Positions 6,846 through 9,151 of a stretch of DNA of 9,151 nt are shown here, one piece after another. The DNA comes from Actinomycetota bacterium (GTDB lineage Bacteria; Actinomycetota; Thermoleophilia; Gaiellales; Gaiellaceae). How positions within the stretch are numbered: position 1 is the first letter of the stretch; every line of letters starts with the position of its first letter. Made by a program: the position numbers and the translations under genes. Where the stretch lies: NCBI GenBank assembly GCA_013696595.1, contig JACCYG010000231.1:1-9151 (forward strand), given 5' to 3'. Below the pieces are notes generated by a model. The model worked only from the letters and a program-made list of their open reading frames with translations, had not been told where the DNA came from and searched no databases.

Positions 6846-8240
6846 CTAGTGGGGCGGGCGGGCGAAGTAGAGGTGTCGGGTGCCCGAGGGGAGGGTCTCG
6901 CGGCGCTCGACCGTGAAGGCCTCGGAGAGCCACCGCTCGAAGACGTCCGTCTCGTAGTCGGAGTGGAGGCCCTCGCGCTTGCGCGCGAGCAGGCGCTTCA
7001 CCATCGGGTCTTCCTTCGTCGGGAACTCGATCACGAGGTGCGTGCCGAGGTCGGCGAACCAGCCGATGACGTCCCGGATCGGGATGTTCGCCGAGAGCAC
7101 GAGGTGGTGGAGAAGCGCGAGGCAGAGCGTGAGGTCGGGCCGTCCGCGCTCCTCGAGCGGCCGCCGCTCCTGCCCGCGCCAGCCGAGGCCCGGCGAAGGA
7201 TCCGCGAGGTTGAGCGTGAGCGGAAGGATCGAGGCGGCCGGTTCCACCTTGAGGGAGCGATAGAGCAGCTCGACGACTCCGTGATCGCCGTCGACCGCGA
7301 CGACGTTGCGCGCGTGGGGAGCCGCAATGCGCGCGAAGCGGCCGACGTTGCACCCGAGATCCCAGACGAGGTTCCAATCGCGCTCGGACGCTGCCGCGCG
7401 GACGAACGCCTCCTTGCGATCGGTATCGGTGTCGCTGTACGTCTTTGTCGCCTCGTAGGCCGACCAGGCGGACCCCTCGGGACGCCATTCGAGCCCGCTC
7501 ACGATCTTCTCCAGGCGACGCACGTTTGCCTTGATGAGCTCGGTGTTGAAGCCGGCGGCCCGTAGCTCACGCTTGACGTCGCGCGAGGTCTCCTTGCCCG
7601 GCTGGTCGAGCCGGGCGTGGAGAAACACGTGGGAGAAGACACCCTTCCGCCGCAGGTCGAGCCGCGACATCACGCTTCGGCACTCGCGCGGCGAGATCCC
7701 GTCGATCGACCCGCGGAGCCAGGGCTGGAACGGGACGCCCTTGTACGCCTGCAGCATGAGGGGGTAGAGGAAGAGCATGCAGAACTGGCGGTAGCCGACC
7801 CACGGCTCGCTCTCGCGAAGCTTCTCGAAGGAGCCGACGTCGATGAAGACCGGGTCGCTACCGCGCCATTGCACGTTGTAGGGCGAGGAGTCCTTGAGGA
7901 TGAGGCCCTCGTCGAGCGCCGCGCGCAGGAGCTCGAGCTGGAGGAGGGCCGCATCCTTCAGCATTCCGAACGGCCATTCGTACGGATAGGAGACGAAGGG
8001 GACTGTCTCGTGACGCAGGACGGCCGCCCAGTCCTCGTCGAGGCCGGCCGATGGACCGCCCTCGTCGGCGCGCTCCGTCTCGATCAGCCGCCCGCGCTCG
8101 ACGAACGAGGAGAAGAGCTTCGTGCCCGCGAGCGCTTCCCAGTCGGCGAGACCCTCTGGCGAAAGGCCACGCAGGATGCCCCCGTCACCGTGGAAGACCC
8201 TGCTGTGCGGATCCCGAAAAGAGCCGGGCTCGTGCAGCAG
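6846..8240 (-). CDS. NoeA-like SAM-dependent methyltransferase with N-terminal kinase-like segment
   Basis: About 464 residues, cytoplasmic. The C-terminal half is a class I methyltransferase: motif I VWDLGCNVGRFA (292-303), the acidic strand VVAVDGD (313-319), and LALLHHL (374-380) before beta5. The N-terminal half contains LILKDSSPYNVQW (113-125) and PVFIDVGSFEKL (130-141). Their K-D-x4-N and I-D spacing resembles the catalytic loop and metal-binding Asp of aminoglycoside-phosphotransferase-type kinases. The layout matches, from memory, proteins annotated as NoeA-related (nodulation-factor methyltransferase). The substrate is unknown, and an envelope sugar or lipid is likely from context. 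No ATG, GTG or TTG exists in a suitable place. The conserved part begins at EPGSFRDP, directly after two CTG codons (8240 and 8237) with GAGG 9 nt before the first, so a CTG start is proposed. The ATG at 8390 would overlap the whole small gene upstream and adds a Ser/Arg-rich low-complexity tail. Confidence 0.82.
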   Translation of the reverse strand: MLHEPGSFRDPHSRVFHGDGGILRGLSPEGLADWEALAGTKLFSSFVERGRLIETERADEGGPSAGLDEDWAAVLRHETVPFVSYPYEWPFGMLKDAALLQLELLRAALDEGLILKDSSPYNVQWRGSDPVFIDVGSFEKLRESEPWVGYRQFCMLFLYPLMLQAYKGVPFQPWLRGSIDGISPRECRSVMSRLDLRRKGVFSHVFLHARLDQPGKETSRDVKRELRAAGFNTELIKANVRRLEKIVSGLEWRPEGSAWSAYEATKTYSDTDTDRKEAFVRAAASERDWNLVWDLGCNVGRFARIAAPHARNVVAVDGDHGVVELLYRSLKVEPAASILPLTLNLADPSPGLGWRGQERRPLEERGRPDLTLCLALLHHLVLSANIPIRDVIGWFADLGTHLVIEFPTKEDPMVKRLLARKREGLHSDYETDVFERWLSEAFTVERRETLPSGTRHLYFARPPH

Positions 8241-8244
8241 GCCG

Positions 8245-8400
8245 CTAGACCTCGGCGTCTTCTCTCTTTCCGATGCGGAGGAAACCCTTGAGGCGGCGCC
8301 AGTACAGCTTGCCGGCGACAGCGGCCCCTGCGACTCCCGCGACGACGGCCTGGAGGAGCATGCTGCCGGTGCCGGGATCCAGATACGCAACGACGTGCAT
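8245..8400 (-). CDS. Small membrane protein with N-terminal YLDPGTGS motif (51 aa)
   Basis: A 51-codon frame from ATG 8400 to TAG 8247-8245. It begins MHVVAYLDPGTGSMLLQ, continues as a Gly/Ala/Val-rich hydrophobic helix (about 14-33), and ends in a basic-acidic tail (KLYWRRLKGF onward). I recall short proteins with a YLDPG(T/S)GS start, a single TM helix and a W-R-R tail as widespread but uncharacterised, often near envelope enzymes; this needs a search to confirm. One TM with the positive residues at the C-terminal side predicts a cytoplasmic C-terminus. It is the first gene of the cluster, stopping 4 nt before the proposed methyltransferase start. There is no Shine-Dalgarno before its ATG, but a TATACA lies 7 nt upstream, compatible with leaderless translation. 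A second in-frame ATG is at 8361. Function unknown. Confidence 0.72.
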   Translation of the reverse strand: MHVVAYLDPGTGSMLLQAVVAGVAGAAVAGKLYWRRLKGFLRIGKREDAEV

Positions 8401-8407
8401 GGGAGTA

Positions 8408-8413
8408 TGTATA
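8408..8413 (-). promoter_or_regulatory. Candidate -10 element (TATACA) for the six-gene cluster
   Basis: The minus strand reads TATACA, 7 nt before the ATG at 8400, in a comparatively AT-rich stretch. Transcription would begin at or next to the A of ATG, giving a leaderless mRNA, a common arrangement in actinobacteria. There is no good -35 at 16-18 nt; TTGACC (minus strand, 8443-8438) lies 24 nt away, which is too far. An activator-dependent promoter would explain this. Confidence 0.4.
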
Positions 8414-8416
8414 ACC

Positions 8417-8449
8417 GTTCACCGGCCGTTTACGCCTGGTCAACCGGTT
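8417..8449 (+). promoter_or_regulatory. Three 11-bp-phased GTNNAC direct repeats (PHO-box-like operator)
   Basis: On the plus strand three adjacent 11-nt units begin GTTCACC (8417), GTTTACG (8428) and GTCAACC (8439), sharing GT at positions 1-2 and AC at 5-6. OmpR/PhoB-family response regulators bind direct repeats with this 11-nt period. The first unit matches the GTTCACC core that I recall for Streptomyces PhoP boxes. The array covers 17-49 nt upstream of the first ATG, where the missing -35 would be, as expected of an activator site. Identity of the regulator is inference. Confidence 0.42.
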
Positions 8450-8468
8450 CGTTAAGGAGGTCTTAACG
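8450..8468. repeat. Perfect inverted repeat over the ctaG stop codon
   Basis: CGTTAAG (8450-8456) and CTTAACG (8462-8468) form a perfect 7-bp inverted repeat around a 5-nt centre, including the TAA stop of the ctaG-like gene (8465-8463). The palindrome AACCGGTT (8442-8449) directly abuts it. The stem is AT-rich and no T-run follows, so it is a weak terminator at best. It could be a dyad operator for the cluster downstream. Confidence 0.5.
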
Positions 8469-9151
8469 GAGCCGCGGCGGGTCGTTCGCCTCTTCGGCCA
8501 GGAAGCGAAGGACGTAGACGGCGAAGACGGCGAAGAAGACGACCGCCTCGGTTCCCGCCATGATCACGCCCGCGATCTGCTGGTCGGTGAGCGCCGAGAT
8601 TCCCCAGATCCGCGGTGCCTCCTCGTAGAACGCGTAGATCGGCTCGGGGAGGAGTGCGAGGAAGAGGCCCACCGGGCTCGCGAGGAGGAAGGCGGCGAAG
8701 ACGTACACGGCCTTCCGGGCCGAAGAAAGGTCGTGCGGCTCGGCCTGGAAGACAGGCCACCAGAGCATGAGCCCTGCGAGGAAGTAGTTCGCGTGCTCGA
8801 GATGCAGAAGGGCGCCGTTCCGGAGCGCCGCGTCGTAGACGGCCGGTATGTGCCAGACGCCGTAGGTCCCGAGCCAGAACGGGAGCGCGACGAACGGACG
8901 CGTAAGGGCGCGGACGACGCGATGTCGCGCGAGCGCGCGCCCGATCGCGGGGCCCACTCCCAGGACGGCGAGCGCGGGCGCCCATTCCGCGAGCGCGACG
9001 TTCTGGAACAGGTGCGCCGAGAGGAGGTAGTTGAGGCTGAGCGTCCCGACGGGCGTGACGAAGACAGCGACGACGAGCAGCTGGCTCGCCGCGAACGCCG
9101 CGAGCCGGAGCGGTGAAGCGCCGTAGCGCCGCACGGCGAGCGCGTAGGCCG
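8463..9151 (-). CDS. ctaG: Cytochrome c oxidase assembly protein, Caa3-type CtaG (5'-truncated)
   Basis: The frame is open through the right edge, giving about 228 visible residues up to TAA 8465-8463. The GTG at 9134 is inside the frame and is unlikely to be the true start, since CtaG proteins usually carry one more N-terminal stretch. The family blocks are present in order: LSAHLFQN, then APALAVLG, VWHIPAVYDAAL, LHLEHANYFLAGLMLWWPV and DQQIAGVIM. About six hydrophobic helices are visible. CtaG of this type is a polytopic membrane protein needed for assembly or copper loading of caa3-type oxidase. The family's usual SAHMxQH block reads SAHLFQN here, so one His is replaced by Asn (codon 9000-9002). 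It is followed by a 62-nt spacer before the envelope cluster and is probably a separate transcription unit. Confidence 0.85.
   Translation of the reverse strand, partial: AYALAVRRYGASPLRLAAFAASQLLVVAVFVTPVGTLSLNYLLSAHLFQNVALAEWAPALAVLGVGPAIGRALARHRVVRALTRPFVALPFWLGTYGVWHIPAVYDAALRNGALLHLEHANYFLAGLMLWWPVFQAEPHDLSSARKAVYVFAAFLLASPVGLFLALLPEPIYAFYEEAPRIWGISALTDQQIAGVIMAGTEAVVFFAVFAVYVLRFLAEEANDPPRLR

Noticed and set aside
5026..6849. 607-codon plus-strand open frame opposite the sulfatase-fold gene
   Set aside because: Shadow frame with charged, low-complexity content (runs of Arg, Glu, Asp); the minus strand has coherent catalytic motifs.
6829..7488. 220-residue N-terminal extension of the sulfatase-fold protein
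   Set aside because: Arg/Pro-rich and wholly inside the methyltransferase gene in another frame.
6555..7565. 336-codon plus-strand open frame across the sulfatase/methyltransferase junction
   Set aside because: Spans two real genes antisense and has no domain features.
8241..8390. 50-residue N-terminal extension of the methyltransferase from ATG 8390
   Set aside because: Ser/Arg/Pro-rich low complexity that overlaps the well-formed 51-aa gene; conserved residues begin only after 8240.
8438..8443. TTGACC as the -35 box paired with TATACA
   Set aside because: The 24-nt spacing is far outside 16-19 nt, and the bases are better explained as part of the third 11-bp repeat unit.
1..9151. CRISPR arrays, tRNA or rRNA genes, insertion sequences, defence genes
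   Set aside because: No regularly spaced repeats, clover-leaf sequence, transposase or nuclease motifs were seen on either strand.

Overview
The window is a high-GC stretch (by eye about two thirds G+C, not computed) with dense bacterial gene packing, GTG starts and a strong G/C bias at third codon positions. The gene set (Caa3-type CtaG, a GT-C glycosyltransferase, a flippase-like LPG-synthase TM protein, a NoeA-like methyltransferase, a sulfatase-fold membrane enzyme) fits an actinobacterial genome, perhaps of the Thermoleophilia type. That placement is inference; there is no rRNA or other marker gene.

Layout. The left edge holds the 3' part of a plus-strand gene (3-485) encoding a small conserved-hypothetical protein with a HEAEH zinc-metallopeptidase-like motif. 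It converges on a minus-strand cluster. The 100 bp between them (486-587) is almost entirely three back-to-back perfect hairpins, two of them variants of one dispersed-type palindromic repeat, and probably serves as a bidirectional terminator.

From 8400 down to 588 runs one compact minus-strand cluster of six genes. In transcription order they are: a 51-aa membrane miniprotein (8400-8245); a NoeA-like SAM methyltransferase with an N-terminal kinase-like segment, probably starting at CTG (8240-6846); a five-TM sulfatase/LtaS-fold enzyme with a Thr nucleophile candidate and a C-terminal beta domain (6828-4681); a flippase-like LPG-synthase TM protein (4684-3731); a GT-C glycosyltransferase (3726-2137); and a UDP-galactopyranose-mutase/protoporphyrinogen-oxidase-like flavoprotein (2102-588). 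Gaps are 4, 17, -4, 4 and 34 nt, so they are very likely co-transcribed. The upstream region 8401-8462 is comparatively AT-rich. It has a TATACA element 7 nt before the first ATG, three 11-bp-phased GTNNAC repeats resembling a PhoP/PHO-box array, and a perfect inverted repeat over the stop codon of the upstream gene.

The right edge (8463-9151) is the 3' part of a minus-strand ctaG-like gene for cytochrome c oxidase assembly.

Taken together, the six-gene cluster looks like an envelope glycoconjugate assembly or modification system. The flavoprotein may alter a sugar nucleotide, the GT-C enzyme would add a sugar from a polyprenyl-phosphate donor outside the membrane, the flippase-like protein may move a lipid substrate, and the sulfatase-fold enzyme may transfer or remove a phospho- or sulfo-substituent outside the cell. 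The kinase-like methyltransferase would act in the cytoplasm. The product is unknown, and this cluster is the best candidate here for an undescribed system.
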